Source: Patagioenas fasciata (taxonomy: Eukaryota > Chordata > Aves > Columbiformes > Columbidae). Taken from it: a stretch of 64,000 bases of DNA. Under the pieces are notes generated by a model. That model saw nothing but the letters and a program-made list of their open reading frames with translations, made no database searches and had not been told where the DNA came from. The position numbers and the translations under genes were made by a program. This document shows, one piece after another, positions 25,900 to 38,400 of the stretch (position 1 is the stretch's first letter; each line of letters begins with the position of its first letter). The DNA lies in the NCBI RefSeq assembly GCF_037038585.1, contig NC_092520.1:191188604-191252603 (forward strand). Reading direction: 5' to 3'.

Positions 25900-26576
25900 T
25901 GTCCAGAAAAGGTATTTTGACACCTACACGAAAACAGCCTCTGGTTTTAGACAAGCTATCCACTGTGAGGAGAGGCAAGACAATGCACAGCAGTGAGGAG
26001 TAAAGAAAAAAGCGTGAGAAACAGCCCTGTGATACCGAGGTGAGAGAAACACGAGGGGAGGAGTGCCTGAATAGAGATGGAAAGACCATGGTGGAACAGG
26101 TCATCCCCCTGCAGCCCACAGACACGACACTGGGGCATGTGGAATTTCATGAGAGACTGCAGCCCTGGGAGAGGCCCGTGCCAGAGCAGGAGAAACTGTG
26201 AGGAGGAAGGAGCAGCAGAGCAGTTCTGGGCTGAGCAGAGCCCCCATTCCCCCTCCCACTGTGCCACTCGGGATGCAGGAAGAAGTAGATGAACTGGGAA
26301 TGAAGGAGTGATAATGAACCTGGGAAAAAGATGAAGCGGGACAGAGGCAGAAGGCATTTAATTTTCATCTCTGATTTTCATCATTCAACTCTATTCTGAT
26401 TGACAATAAATTAAATAAATTCTCCCCAAGTCAAGTCTGTTTTGCCTGCGATGGTAAGTGGTAAGTGATCTCCCTGTCTATCTCAACACACCTTATTTTC
26501 TCCCCCTGTCCTATCAAGGTGGGAGAGAGAGTAGTTGGGTGGGTGTTTGGCAGCCTGCCAAGGTCAGCCCAGCACA
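25900..26576 (+). mobile_element. Avian ERVL-like LTR, plus strand (5' boundary uncertain)
   Basis: The 3' part matches a very common avian ERVL-type LTR as I recall it: GAGGTGAGAGAAACACGAGG near 26038, a GAGGAGGAAGGAGCAGCAGAG-like purine block near 26200, CCCCATTCCCC, then the polyadenylation signal AATAAA at 26405-26410, CCCCAAGT..AGTCTGTTTTGCC, and an end in AAGGTCAGCCCAGCACA at 26576. The terminal CA fits a retroviral LTR end. The start may lie as far upstream as about 25660, but I could not find a matching TG terminus or target-site duplication. No internal proviral region was recognized after 26576. Confidence 0.78.
26405..26410 (+). promoter_or_regulatory. AATAAA polyadenylation signal of the ERVL-like LTR
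   Basis: AATAAA in the sequence ACAATAAATTAAATAAATTC, with the R/U5-like GTCTGTTTTGCC segment downstream. It is the expected place for the LTR poly(A) signal. Confidence 0.6.
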
Positions 26577-28036
26577 GTTATAGAACTGTTTCTGTCTACT
26601 CAATCAAGTGTTTTGCAGCTGTATACCTTGAAAAACCTCCAGAAGCAAGAGCCTCCCCCCACAGCCAAAGCCCCAAGTGCTGGCCTGCCCTCTGGCACAG
26701 CTAACAAGATAACACAAGTTGTAAGGGAAAACTCCGAACAGCAGGGTTGCCTTTGACAGTCTTTCCCCTCCTCAACTCAGAGCATCCTCAACTTTAGGTA
26801 CTATTTTACCACTACATGATAAAATAGAATGTGGCCTGATGAATGAAGAAAGGGAAGAAGAATAGGAGGCTGGTGAAAGGCTGGGAGATGACAACTGGGG
26901 CAAACAGGAAACTAGAGCTGAGGCAGTTTGTGTAACAAGGCTGGGACAGGACCGGGAGGTAGCACAGAGAGCTTGAAAAACGACAAGTCAAGGAGACAAG
27001 ACTGGAAGGAGAGCTCTATTACAGCATGATTCTTAGCAGGAAAGCAAAATTTCTCTGCAAAATGAGCAAGAACAAGGTCAAAAAATCCCTACAAGTCCAT
27101 TTGGTGAAAAAAGGAGGGTTGCTGCGTGTGTGATGCCTGCCCTACAGCATACGCTTCCACATGTGCAGGAAAAGCAGCAAGTGCCGGCAGAAGTGAAGGG
27201 CTGGCCACCACATCTAAACCAAAGCCAAACCCTAGTCCGTGCTCACTGGCAGCAAACTGTTTCTCCCCAGTCACATGGGCAGTGATGATGTTTTGCACAG
27301 TGCTCTTCTGCCATCCCCTCTGATGGGGAATGACCAGGCAGGATGGCAGAGGGCTGCCCATCAGGCACCCCGAGGGGCAGAAACAGTGGCCTGGCACATG
27401 CCAGGGCAGTCTTGCAGCACTGCAGCTTGGCTGCTGCACGAGGATTCCCCCACCAGTGCCTCCTGCTGTCAGGTGGCTGCTGCCCAGGTCACAGCACACT
27501 CCCAGCATGATGCTGCACAGAGGGCTCCTGCACCATCGGCGCACCAGGGTGGTGAGGGGAACTGCGGGGTTCCACTGACAGCCAGCCCCATGGTCCAGCC
27601 TGGAAGCAGTGATCCAGTATAAAAAGTTAAAATCTGGTCAAAGGGTGAATTTCCCCAGCAGGGGAATGGAGGAAACCAAATCCACACCTACAAATCATTA
27701 AGAGTCCTTCACCATTTCCCAGCATAAAAAAAACCAACCAACCTGCAACCAAACTATCAAGTTCACAGGTTATCATTTGGAAATAGTCACTGTGGTTGCA
27801 TTGAACCAGGACACAGGGAAATACCAGTGGTCTGAAGGAAATAAACTCAAGATCTTTAATAATGAATGCAAAATAGCAGCAGGTTTGGAATGTCTCCCTT
27901 TGTCATATGTAGTTTCACATTAATTAATATTAAATCTTTCCCAATACTTTACCACAAACTGATCCTTCACAAAAATCTTAAACTGCTTATCAGAATTTGT
28001 GCAGTTCAGTAAATACAATGGGAACACTGTTTGTTT

Positions 28037-28058
28037 AAAAAAAAAAAAAAAAAAAAAA
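28037..28058 (+). repeat. Poly(A) run of 22
   Basis: Uninterrupted 22 A. No retrocopy was recognized upstream. Confidence 0.95.
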
Positions 28059-28240
28059 TCCAAGGAAATGTACTAAGAAAGGACATTTGGTAGGTGACCT
28101 TTGACTTTTCAAGTAACTTGATTATTCATCACTCTGAATGACATTATATTCTGACCACTATTCACATTTGGACTTTGAGCAGTTATGCTCTCTTATGTAT
28201 TTCTGAAAAATAGCATCTTTCTCACCCCCTAGCATTTTTC

Positions 28241-28257
28241 TTTTTTTTTTTTTTTTT
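28241..28257 (+). repeat. Poly(T) run of 17
   Basis: Seventeen T in a row, opposite in strand to the A run 180 bp upstream, so the two could pair in single-stranded form. Confidence 0.95.
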
Positions 28258-28795
28258 CATTTTTTTAAAATTGAGTCCTTTATAGATAAAGAACTACTTA
28301 GAAAACAAACAACCAACAAAACATACCCAAACAACAAAATTAAGTTATTGGACAAAAACCACCTTTCTGACAACATAGTCACCGTGCCATCCATGTGAAA
28401 AGACTGCAACACCAAACAAGTTTCAGCTTCTTAATATCTTTTTTAAAGGAGCTTACTGTGCTTTCAAAGTAATTGATATTGCCCTGAAGTCATTTAAAGG
28501 AAAAAAAAAAGGTCGAGGTGGTATGAAAAAGAGGAAAGTGTCCAGAATGAAAAGAGGTAAGTTTAGCTGCTCCTTCACTGATTCACTGTTAAACACTCGT
28601 GACAAGGCTTCTGGCCTTTGAACAGCTACCTAAATAAGTTTTCCCTTTCTGTCCTGTGGCCCATACAAATCTCTTTCTGCACCCAGCCCAAATTTCCAGC
28701 CTCTCAGCTACACACTATTTCAGGCAGAGTGAAGACTCCAAAAATTGCACACCAGGTTTCCCAAGACCACAGCTCAGACCATCAGCCAGACATTC

Positions 28796-28910
28796 ATAGA
28801 ATCACAGAATGATATGGGCTGGAAGGAACCTTAAAGATCATGTAGTTACAACCCCACTGCCATGAGCAGGAACACCTTCCACTAGACCAGGCTGCTCAAA
28901 GCCCCATCCT
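28796..28910 (-). mobile_element. CR1 3'-end fragment, about 115 bp
   Basis: The plus strand starts ATAGAATCACAGAATGATATGGG and runs through GGAAGGAACCTTAAAGATCAT, ACAACCCCACTGCCATGAGCAGG and CACCTTCCACTAGACCAGG, the classic reverse-complemented CR1 3' end. Strongly 5'-truncated; no coding sequence. Confidence 0.92.
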
Positions 28911-29166
28911 TCGTAACTTCTCATACAATTAGGAGACTTCAGTCATAGGACTGTGCCCATGTTTGCCATCAATGTCATCTTTTTAGCTGTAAGTCTTCGT
29001 AAAGCTTCTCAGTTGCTTTTTGCCTGTCATTCAGGTCTGACGTGAGCCTGGACTCCAATAAGTATTAATTTATCTATTACGATGCCAATTTGTTCTTGTG
29101 CTTTAAGTCACAATAACCTTTCTATATGACCTGAAGTGCTGTAGACCACTGTACTACAAGTAGTAA

Positions 29167-29394
29167 TTACTTGAAATACTACATCTCCACAATACTTTTG
29201 TTTATCTCTTTGAAAATAGCTTATTCTTTTCCATCCCTCACCTACGCGAACCCTTCGACAGCAAAGAGTTTGCACAACAGACTACTAGGCAGCATATTGA
29301 AAGCATCTCTGCTCTTGAGAGACAGGCAGCAAAACTGATGGAAGAGCTCTTACAAATTCTCAAGTGCCAGATCGTAGAAGGCTGTTACACTTGA
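29167..29394 (+). other. Unidentified coding-like frame with a coiled-coil pattern (exon or retrocopy remnant?)
   Basis: An open frame of 75 codons follows an in-frame TAA at 29164-29166 and ends with TGA at 29392-29394. From 29242 the translation looks protein-like: HLREPFDSKEFAQQ, then RQHIESISALERQAAKLMEE and LLQILKCQIVEGCYT. The middle has heptad-spaced Ile/Leu and many Glu, Gln and Lys, as in an amphipathic helix or coiled coil. Three CpGs cluster at 29245-29257, unusual for this intron. The only internal ATG is at 29338, so if real it would be a terminal exon (an AG with a weak pyrimidine tract ends at 29219) or a retrocopy fragment, antisense to CADPS2. I do not recognize the protein, and chance is possible. 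Confidence 0.25.
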
Positions 29395-30063
29395 AGACAA
29401 GATTTGCAGCAAACCAAGACAGAAATCAGTAGAAGAGCTGCCTTATGCCAATGGTGTGCTTGTTCCCACTTTGTAAGAGTCTCCTCTAAGTAACTGCATC
29501 CCTGTGCTGAAGGCAGATCTCTGCTACCAGCCCAATCTCAAGCAGAGATGTAATTTAGTTCCCCCCACAGGTGAAGTCTGATTTCACATCTGTAAGAAAT
29601 GGGGGGCAGTTTCAATCACAGAGCACCAGGTGTGCTCTGGTGGGGTCACTGCTTTAACATCTGCAGCCTCTATTCCAGCTACACAGAGGCCAACAAAAGG
29701 CTCAAAACAAAGAAAGAAACAGACAAACAAAAAAACCACAAATCACAAATGGAGATATTAAACCAAGTGCCAAAATTACTTTTCCCCATAGTCAAGGCAA
29801 TTTAAAAGCAATTACTAAACAAAACAATTGTTTTCCCCCAAAGATCTGTGAATAATGCTAGGGTTCTGTTTCAGTTCTTAAACAAGAAGCCATATGAAGA
29901 CCTATGAATAAGGCTTAAGGCTTTGCAAATGTAGGCATTTAAATTCTGACTTTTCTTTTTTAAAGAAAAATATTTTATACTGTGGCTCCAAAATAAGCTC
30001 ATCAAGCTGACAAACTTGCAACAATAGTGGTATGTAGTAAAGACAGATATACACAATAACTTT

Positions 30064-30079
30064 AAAAAAAAAAAAAAAA
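30064..30079 (+). repeat. Poly(A) run of 16
   Basis: Uninterrupted A run followed by GGAAAAAAA. No associated retrocopy was recognized. Confidence 0.9.
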
Positions 30080-31962
30080 GGAAAAAAATTCTGCTGTTTT
30101 ACTTAAATTACAACAGCTGCACAACCTCAGCTTCATTCAGATTCTGCAATAGAAGACAGCCTTTTATGAACACAGGAATAAGTCAAGAACTCGATGCAAA
30201 GACTTTCCAATGCTTTTCCGACCAGAAATTCCAGCAGAACAGTGTATACCAACACAGTGTCCCATCGATGATATAAGTGAACACAGTTCTCAGAGAAAAG
30301 GACAAAAGGGATTGCAAGCTCCACAGCAGCACAAAGACAACAGACAAGAACTGGTCATGGAAAGAATAATCTACAGCAAAATAATATGGCTTTTATTAAG
30401 TATTACCTACTAAAATACTGGAGGTATATTCCATCATCTTTTGGGGTCTTGCAGCTTACACTTCTGTTCTCTAAAAGGCAGCACATTACTTAACTTTGTA
30501 GTTCAGTTTTCTTTTTTTTTTCCGGTTACTTCATGTGCACTTTCAGCTACATTCATTAAATAATTCACTTTTAGAGATGTCTTTCTCCTAATATCTGAAA
30601 ACTCCTTGGAAATCCATCCTGGCTTTACTATAAGCTAACCTGCTGAAAACAGAACACAAATTTTTAGAAATGAGTAAGTTTTTAATGACAATTCTGCTCT
30701 AGCATTACTGAAACACAGAAATCTCACCGCACGATCTTTCCTGATATTAGAATTCATTATAATCTGCACGTCTGTTCCTCTGAACGAAACACTGATTCCC
30801 CAAGGTATCGCCTCTGATGTGTAAGAAGTCGAAGCTCGCAGGGAAGCAAAGCATTCTCATAAAGGCATTATGTCTTCCTTTGAAACAGAACTTGAAACTT
30901 GCAAGTTTAATTTTCAAAAGCCCACATCCCAAGAAAGTTTGCTTTTAAAAACTGCAAAAAGGAGGTAGAGCTTCTGTCCTTATTTTAAAGGCAAACATAC
31001 AAAAGCATGTTGTGAAGCAACAGGAGCTGTAGCATGAAAATATTATAAGAGGTTTCAGAGGGAGCAACCTACCTTGAAAGGATTTTCTCTCAGGAGAATG
31101 ACTGAAAATAAGATTAATACACTTGAGAAAGCAGAATGCAAACAAATAATATAAAGAATAAGATTCTGTTTTTCAAAAGAATAAATTAGCATAGGTAGAA
31201 CAAGCAGTATCATCTCTTAAAATCTGACTTTGTAAAGTTATAAACCGGACAGACTAATACCTAGTGCCAAAGCTAAAACAGCAGCACTGTGGTAGCACCT
31301 TCTCTACAGACACAAGACTTTAAGAACTATCTTTTCTAGGACCACTCGACCCAGCAGGAGAGGGGAGGTGGAAGAAAGGGAACTCATCATGAAAGATTAC
31401 TTCTTCCTTGAAAACAGGGTTTCTAAAGCCCAAAAAACAGGAACAGGCAGGCAACCAGCACTGAATAAGCAAACAACAGAAAACAAAGACATAATTTCCC
31501 CCCCCAAAAAAAAATTTAAAAAAAAAAAGAGCAGCAATAAATTCAATAAAGTTTAATATAATTTGACATCACATTAAAAATACAACTGCTCTTTTCTTCA
31601 AATACAGCAGAGCAAGTTGCAAGAGGTATATAAAAGGTACGGGGAAAAATACTAATTGAGACAGATAATTATCAACATCAAACATAAGACAAGCTACAAA
31701 AAAACCCCATACCTCTTAATCAAATAAACATACTTTCCAATTCTATTATATCTATTATAGGAAAGGGTGTGCAGCTGACAGAATACTCGTCTTTATTAGT
31801 TGATTGTACTGGAATAAAATTGTCTTGACTTCAGTTAGCACAGTATGCCTTCACACTCGAGGCCTAACGGTATTTCATGACGCTGGAGCATCCCAGTCCA
31901 ACAGCTGAGAAGTGCTTGTCTACAGCAGCACATGATAGCAACACTGATGTATGTGTGGAAAC

Positions 31963-32413
31963 CAAGATTCAGGGCAATGAAGATGGTGAAGGGCGTGGAG
32001 CATCTCCCTTATGAGGAAAGGCTGAGGGAGCTGGGGCTCTTTAGCTTGGAGAAGAGGAGACTGAGGGGTGACCTCATTAATGTTTACAGATATATAAAGG
32101 GTGAGTGTCATGACGATGGAGCCAGGCTCTTCTCAGTGACAACCAACGATAGGACAAGGGGTAATGGGTTCAAAATGGAACACAAAAGGTTCCACTTAAA
32201 TTTGAGAAGAAACTTCTTCTCAGTAAGGGTAACAGAACACTGGAACAGGCTGCCCAGGGAGGTTGTGAAGTCTCTTATTCTGGAGGCATCCAAGACCTGC
32301 CTGGACACCTTCCTGTGTAACCTCATCTAGGTGTTCCTGCTCTAGCAGGGGGATTGGACTGGATGATCTTTCGAGGTCCCTTCCAATCTCTAACATTCTG
32401 TGATTCTGTGATA
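31963..32413 (+). mobile_element. 5'-truncated CR1 LINE, plus strand
   Basis: It starts inside the ORF2 C-terminal segment ([19 protein letters not shown]) and continues in one open frame through [40 protein letters not shown] to the natural stop at 32330. A 3' untranslated region and the tail ATTCTGTGATTCTGTGATAG follow. The sequence is very close to the 3' part of the copy at 12700, so the same or a closely related subfamily; this copy has no nonsense codon in its short coding part. Confidence 0.95.
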
Positions 32414-35400
32414 GAGATTCATCTTCACAGGGAAGTTCTTGAACTCTCATTAGATCAGAAACTTTTAAATCCCACCACCTGGACAAAATTAAATGGAGTA
32501 GCTTCATCCTGGTGCTTGTCCCAGTAAATATGAGGACATCATTTTGGGAAGTGATGTTTGCTTTCTTAAGAGAAAGCAGAGGTTTCTCAGGGCCTCCCTC
32601 CTTCAATCCCCTTTACAAGCAAGCAAAATTACGTTGTGTGAGTCCTAATCACTTCGGATTTTATGAATTCTGGTCCTGAAGAAGAGATTTCATGAAAAAC
32701 ACAAGGTAAAAATGCAGCACATCAGGAAAATGAACACAATACCCAAATTCAACTCTAGATAGATTTTATACTGGAAATAGTTTGGGAACACTTAGGGATG
32801 TAGGATGTATTTCCTTATGACAGAGTAACATGGATATTCCTTATCACAACTTTGGTTGCAGTCATCACACCCCAGCTTAGGACTTCCCACTAGGCAGAGA
32901 CTCCCATATCTGTGTCCCACCTACATTGCCTACAGCTTAGTATGGGAAATTCTCCTCTAGACCTATGTAGTATTTTTTCCCCCATGATAGTGGTCAAATC
33001 CCTGAACAGATACCCAAAGACATCACAGTCATCATCCTTGGAGGTGTCAAAATTCCTCCAGATGCTCAGTGGAGATCTTACCAATGCAGCCAACGTAACC
33101 AAGTGACAAAGTCACCTCACTCTCTAGAAGAGGCCTTACAAATCACCCAAATGACCTAATAAGTGAACTGATGCGCACTAGCCTCTGCTGACCAGATCAA
33201 CACTGATTAAACGGGATGCCCAAATTTATGGAACTTACCAAATCTACTTCCCTCCCAAGCTTTTCTTCTTGTGTGACAGACTGATCTCTCCAGTCAAATA
33301 AAAACATTACAACTACGTAACTCATTTCTGAATTGTTGGTTACATCCATGACAATATCTGCCACTTCAACATTAGAGCACTTGAGAAGCAATAAAGCCTC
33401 TTCATCTATCAAGTGAGAGAAATAATCATACTATATGGACGATTTTGTAATTCACAATAATTAGGTATATTCGCTGCAAATTTTCCATTTTTTTATTTGT
33501 AAAATATATGAAGGGTGGTTGCAGTATATAGTAGCATAAGGAACACAGATTCATTCATAGCATGAAGTACACAAATATTGTATAGTTATTAGAAAGTCTG
33601 ACACAAAACTCTACATCTCTCAGTTTCTATCTTGATGCAGCATCACACGTTAGAAAATACCCTGGAAGTGGCGCATTTTATTACCCAAAATACCAGATGT
33701 TTCATCACAAGACAGCAGCATGCTCCCAACATCCACAATATTCTACAACTTGTAGAAAACCCACACTTAAGGGAGTAACACTTATGGACCAATGCCTTTC
33801 ACTTCAGAAAATACATTCTGTGTAAGCAAAAAATTAGAGTATTCCATAATTTTCATTAATTTCATTTCATTAATTATTTGATCATAAACAGTATCAAACG
33901 AACAAAAAATAAGGAAAAGAAACCAAGATTCTATGAGCCTTCTGTAAATATCACCTCATCTTTTGACAAGGGAATTTTTCCCCAGTATTTGATCTCCATC
34001 TCTGCTAATTTTCAGAGCTATGGAAATAATGCATATCCAGCCTCAACTCCTAACCTCTAAAAACCAGATGCAGGACTTTCAGGCATATTTATCAACACCA
34101 TATTGCTCCTATGAACAACTGCTGCAAAAGAATCTAAACAAAAAAATTATCAACAACTAAGTTACTTATATACAATGAAGTCCCAGAATCACGTCAAACA
34201 ATAAATTCACACTCTCATGAGCCATCTGGTTTAAAGCCAAGTATTTTTCTCCTCCACCCAGAAATCTTGTATAAACATAAGAATAGTACCTTACTGTTCT
34301 TTCAAGAGGAACACACCTAGCAAAAATCAACAATTACCACTAAGCCAGCTCCATGAACACATTTTATGAGGATGAATTTGCAGACTGTTCATTTCTGACA
34401 GTAGTCAGAAAGAAAACCTGCTTCTGAAAGAAATTTTAAAAAAAGAAAGAAATTTTAGGATCTGGTCATGGGCTGCTATTGCCGCACACCTAATTTTCAC
34501 TGCAGCATTTACCATTTACAGTGGTATGGGTTCATGTAAACAACACTGAAATCCTTTCATTACTTCCAGGTGATCCCACTGCTCCTATGTCACAGGCCAA
34601 TTTGTAATTGCTCTGCTGTATATTAGCTCAATATTCATTATAAAGTAAAATAATGACAGATTTGTCTCAGACAACTGATGTGTGATAGCAGTGTTAAGAT
34701 TATCTAGGTCTTTCAGATGCTTGTCCCTTCTCTAATATTTTTTTTATCTTCACAGTCATACACTGTAGGCTGCTGTCCACCAACAGTTTTGTAATTCCTA
34801 TTAATTTGACTAAATGACTATCCTCAAACCAGAAGAGAGAAAAGAAAAAAAAAAAAAAAAAGATAGGTTTTTTGTGTTATCTTTAATCATGTCTGACATT
34901 CAGAGACACTGTTGCCAAAACAGATAAAACCAATTAAATTCATTTCTTGAAAAAAACATAGATTTATAGGAAACACTGTATTTTCAAAACTAAACGCACA
35001 ATGAGTTCTAAACAATTATGCCAAAGAAATGACAGTTTTCCTTCAATAACCTTCCTGCAGTCTTCTCCTAAATCAAGACATTCAAGCAAGGGTGTCCATC
35101 CCTACCAGTAAGGGAGAATCCAGATTGCCTCCCCCAGAACAAATTATTTGCCCTTTCACCTGCCTGTCCTTACGCCAGGTATTGACTCCTCTGCCAACCC
35201 TCACTTCCTCATCCCATCACCCAGAGCAGGAAATCTCCAGGCTCTGTTTGCACCCCTGGAGCTTTCCCCCAAGCCACCCACTGGAGCGGGACAGAAGAAC
35301 TGGAGCCTTCGGGCTCTCGGGGGCTTTCTTGCCCGTAAGGCTGTCAGACTAGCAGCTTCACCAACCTTCTAGCAAAGGACAACTGAACATCTAGACAAAA

Positions 35401-38400
35401 CTGAGGCACCTCCACCCTCCCCCTTTCCTGATGACGTTACTCCTCTCTTGCACTGACAGTTAAGAAAGTATATTCCATACATCTTCCCTAAAACAGAGAC
35501 AACTAATGTATGATCATTTGCACATGCCTCTAAAATTTCTTATTCTGGTGATTATTGGGGACCATGCAGAAACTCAGATGCCAGCCATTTTACAGTTTCT
35601 GCCTGTTGTCCTCATACATTCAGTTCATAGGTACCTTTTACAAAATCTCACAGTACTAGTTAAAATTCAAAATTTTCTTATTTCCTCCAACCATAACACT
35701 TAAGGGGACAAAAGCATTTCCAAGTTGTTATAGACTACTCCAGATTAGCCCAGTACTCCACCTGTGACAAAGGCTAGCACCAGGTTTTCCAGAGCAAGGC
35801 ACAAGTTCCTCATGATTTGCCTTGAAATAAAAATTTCATCCTGTAATAAACAGAGTTAAGCTTAGACCTTGAACCATAAAGTTGCTCAGAGCAACAGGCA
35901 GGAAAGATCCTTCCAGTGTCCAAATAATAACATGTTTCTCACCAAGGTGCATTGATGAGAACAAACTGCATGGGCAAAAAGCCTTCAAAATGTGTCAATC
36001 AAAGGAACAAAGCTCAGAAACTGTCTGATACACTAATACTGCTGCAAAAATATTAATGAATAAATGAAAACACCACGACATAAGAGTGATAAGAGATCCT
36101 CCTCTTGTAGGATTTGTTTAGTTTGGATTTTTTTGTTGCAAAGACAAATTAACCAAAGTTTTAGTCAGCAACTGCAGCAGGTTACTTGCTGCCAGATTTG
36201 CTATTCCTCAATGACAGCAAGCACATCTGAGAAGACTTCTCTCCTGGAAACTAATTATCAAAATTATAATATTCTGATTAAATTATCTCAATTATTTCCT
36301 TAAAAATCAGGAGTGAGGACAGGAGTTCAGTGCTGTAAAGCGTATCATGAAACATCTGCAGCTGTGTCTCATAATCCCACTGAGTTTCAAGACAGCTGTT
36401 GTAAAGAAATGGAAGACAAGGGACAGACAAATTTTCACCAGAAGTGCTCCCCACTTCCAACAGTAGGTCTTTAAAATACCACTTCCAGAGAGAAGCAAAC
36501 CAATGAAATAAAGGGGAATGGGGAAATCTCTCAGTCTAGAAACAAACCCAGAAATGGAGACCCAACAGCAGACTAGAGACAGTGATAAACTAGCAAGTTT
36601 AGAGTACCATAGCAGTTCATGCTCGTATTTACTCATTTTAATACCATGGCTGGCTCTGTAGCCATACCATGTTATGTTCCTCTGAACAACCAGGAGGAGC
36701 TGACGTTTGATGTTTGCACACTGATAAAGACAGTAACCTGGGGGACAGACACACAACACTATTTAGCGATTTTTCAGATCTGCATAGATTAGGGAAAAGC
36801 ATGCAATTATATTGTATTTTTAATTCTGTGATTTAAATACTTGATTTTTGCTTAAAGGAAATGGCCAAGAACATTTTCTCTCTGACTGATGCTGGAAAAC
36901 CTATTCAAGAATGAGGCATTTAAATTAAAATGTTCAAGTTTACCAACTCTTTATTTTTCCTTATTGCCTTATCATTGCAGAGCGGTATGATTTTTCTCAA
37001 ACTCTACCACTTAAAAAGCTTAAGGAACAATTTCAGAAATGTTTATTTCAAAGTGTTGCATAATGTCATTATTAGCATTTTATTTCAAATCATGACTCAT
37101 GGATATTCATTCTGAAAAGCTATAAAATAAAAGCACTAGGAAGCATGCAGTGAGAGACCAAAGCAATAATGAAAACAAGAATGGAAATCAATAAAGAGAA
37201 AAAGAACTAGAGCAATGGGATCTGGACCATATCACAGACCATAATTCACTGGTGACTGACTTCGACTGAATGCTAACAACTGAATGCTGGCAGGAACACA
37301 TTTGATCAAAACCTACCTGACACAGCACAGAGCTCAAAAGGCAAATCAAGCAGGTCTCTCTGAAGCTACTGTAATTAGAGCTTAGCAGTGTGACCATTTT
37401 CTGTTCCCTTCTTAAAGAGGAAAAAAAAAAAAGGAAAAAAGAAAAGAAGGAAATAGTCTTGGAGCTATTATTCTCTGTAAATGCTTAGTTACAACTTCAC
37501 AATATATTCACAGAGCATCTACTTGTCCAAAATCCCACTGAAATGAAGAGAAGTGTGCTTGCTCACATTCCCTAAAGGCCAGGATCTAAGCAGGGCGTTG
37601 CAGGCATAGGAATGTGAAGAGGTTAAGCAATTCCAGGACAGCACATATATTTAATAACATGAAGGCAGAGGAGATAACATCAGATGTTTGAAAGCAACAA
37701 TGGGAGGAAGTCGGGTGAAAGACTCCCAGCCTTCCCCACTGACAGCAACTGCGCTCAAAGACAAGAGTGACAAAAACGGGCCAACAGGGAAATTACCACA
37801 GTAGATGGAAAGCTGTGAAGTCCAGACACAAGGGAGAATAAAGACACATTCAAACATGGACCACTGCAGGTCTGCGTTTATAGAGCAGTCCCTCCAGGTG
37901 AAAGGGAGAACCACCAGGGAGCCCAGGGATCACAACAAAGCAGGAACATAAAAGCAGGAAAGACAAAATCTCAAACAGGAAGGTTAGTATGCTTCAGTGC
38001 CCAGTGACCATGTCCTGTTCATCTCCAATCTGTGGCCAAGAGAAAGTAACCAACTGCTCTCCCTCTGGGTGTGTGACAGTGTCCTTCTTTCCACCATATG
38101 AAACATGATGGAAAGCCACAGCTTTCTCATCCTGACAGCTTAGGACCCATTTTAATCTAATGAGAATCCACTGATCAGCCACAGTTTACCTTCAGGGTTT
38201 ATTTCATCCTCAGGTCTTTCATTAAGTTCACACAGAAGTAGAAACCTTACCTTACCTTGAAATAAACTCACCACCAAGTTCTTTGCAGGTGGTTTTACAA
38301 GTAGTTGAGGAGACAGCTGAACTGTAGCTTTCTGCTCATGACTGGAGCAGTAAACTATAGGATGAACATTCAGTGTCTCCAGCCAGGTGTCTTTTTAAAC

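Larger units (their letters stand above)
26577..28795. other. Intronic stretch, partly GC-rich, unassigned
   Basis: About 27120-27650 is GC-rich and open in several overlapping frames on both strands (up to 151 codons on the minus strand). None shows a recognizable domain, and the frames overlap each other, so I treat them as chance. The block could be an unrecognized repeat. A runs occur at 28037-28058 and a T run at 28241-28257. Confidence 0.4.
28911..31962. other. Intronic stretch with one coding-like frame
   Basis: AT-rich unique sequence with A runs at 30064-30079 and near 31509. The only item that looks coding is the frame at 29167-29394, listed separately. Confidence 0.5.

Noticed and set aside
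25633..26368. Several minus-strand frames of 96-133 codons
   Set aside because: They are antisense frames through the plus-strand ERVL-like LTR and its flank.
33035..33075. CATCCTTGGAGGTGTCAAAA, resembling a CR1 C-terminal piece
   Set aside because: Only about 40 bp match and flanking sequence does not follow the CR1 order, so chance similarity cannot be excluded.
36307..36759. 150-codon hydrophobic minus-strand frame
   Set aside because: It lies opposite purine-rich sequence, which gives pyrimidine-rich, stop-poor Leu/Phe/Ser/Cys codons. No domain or family resemblance.
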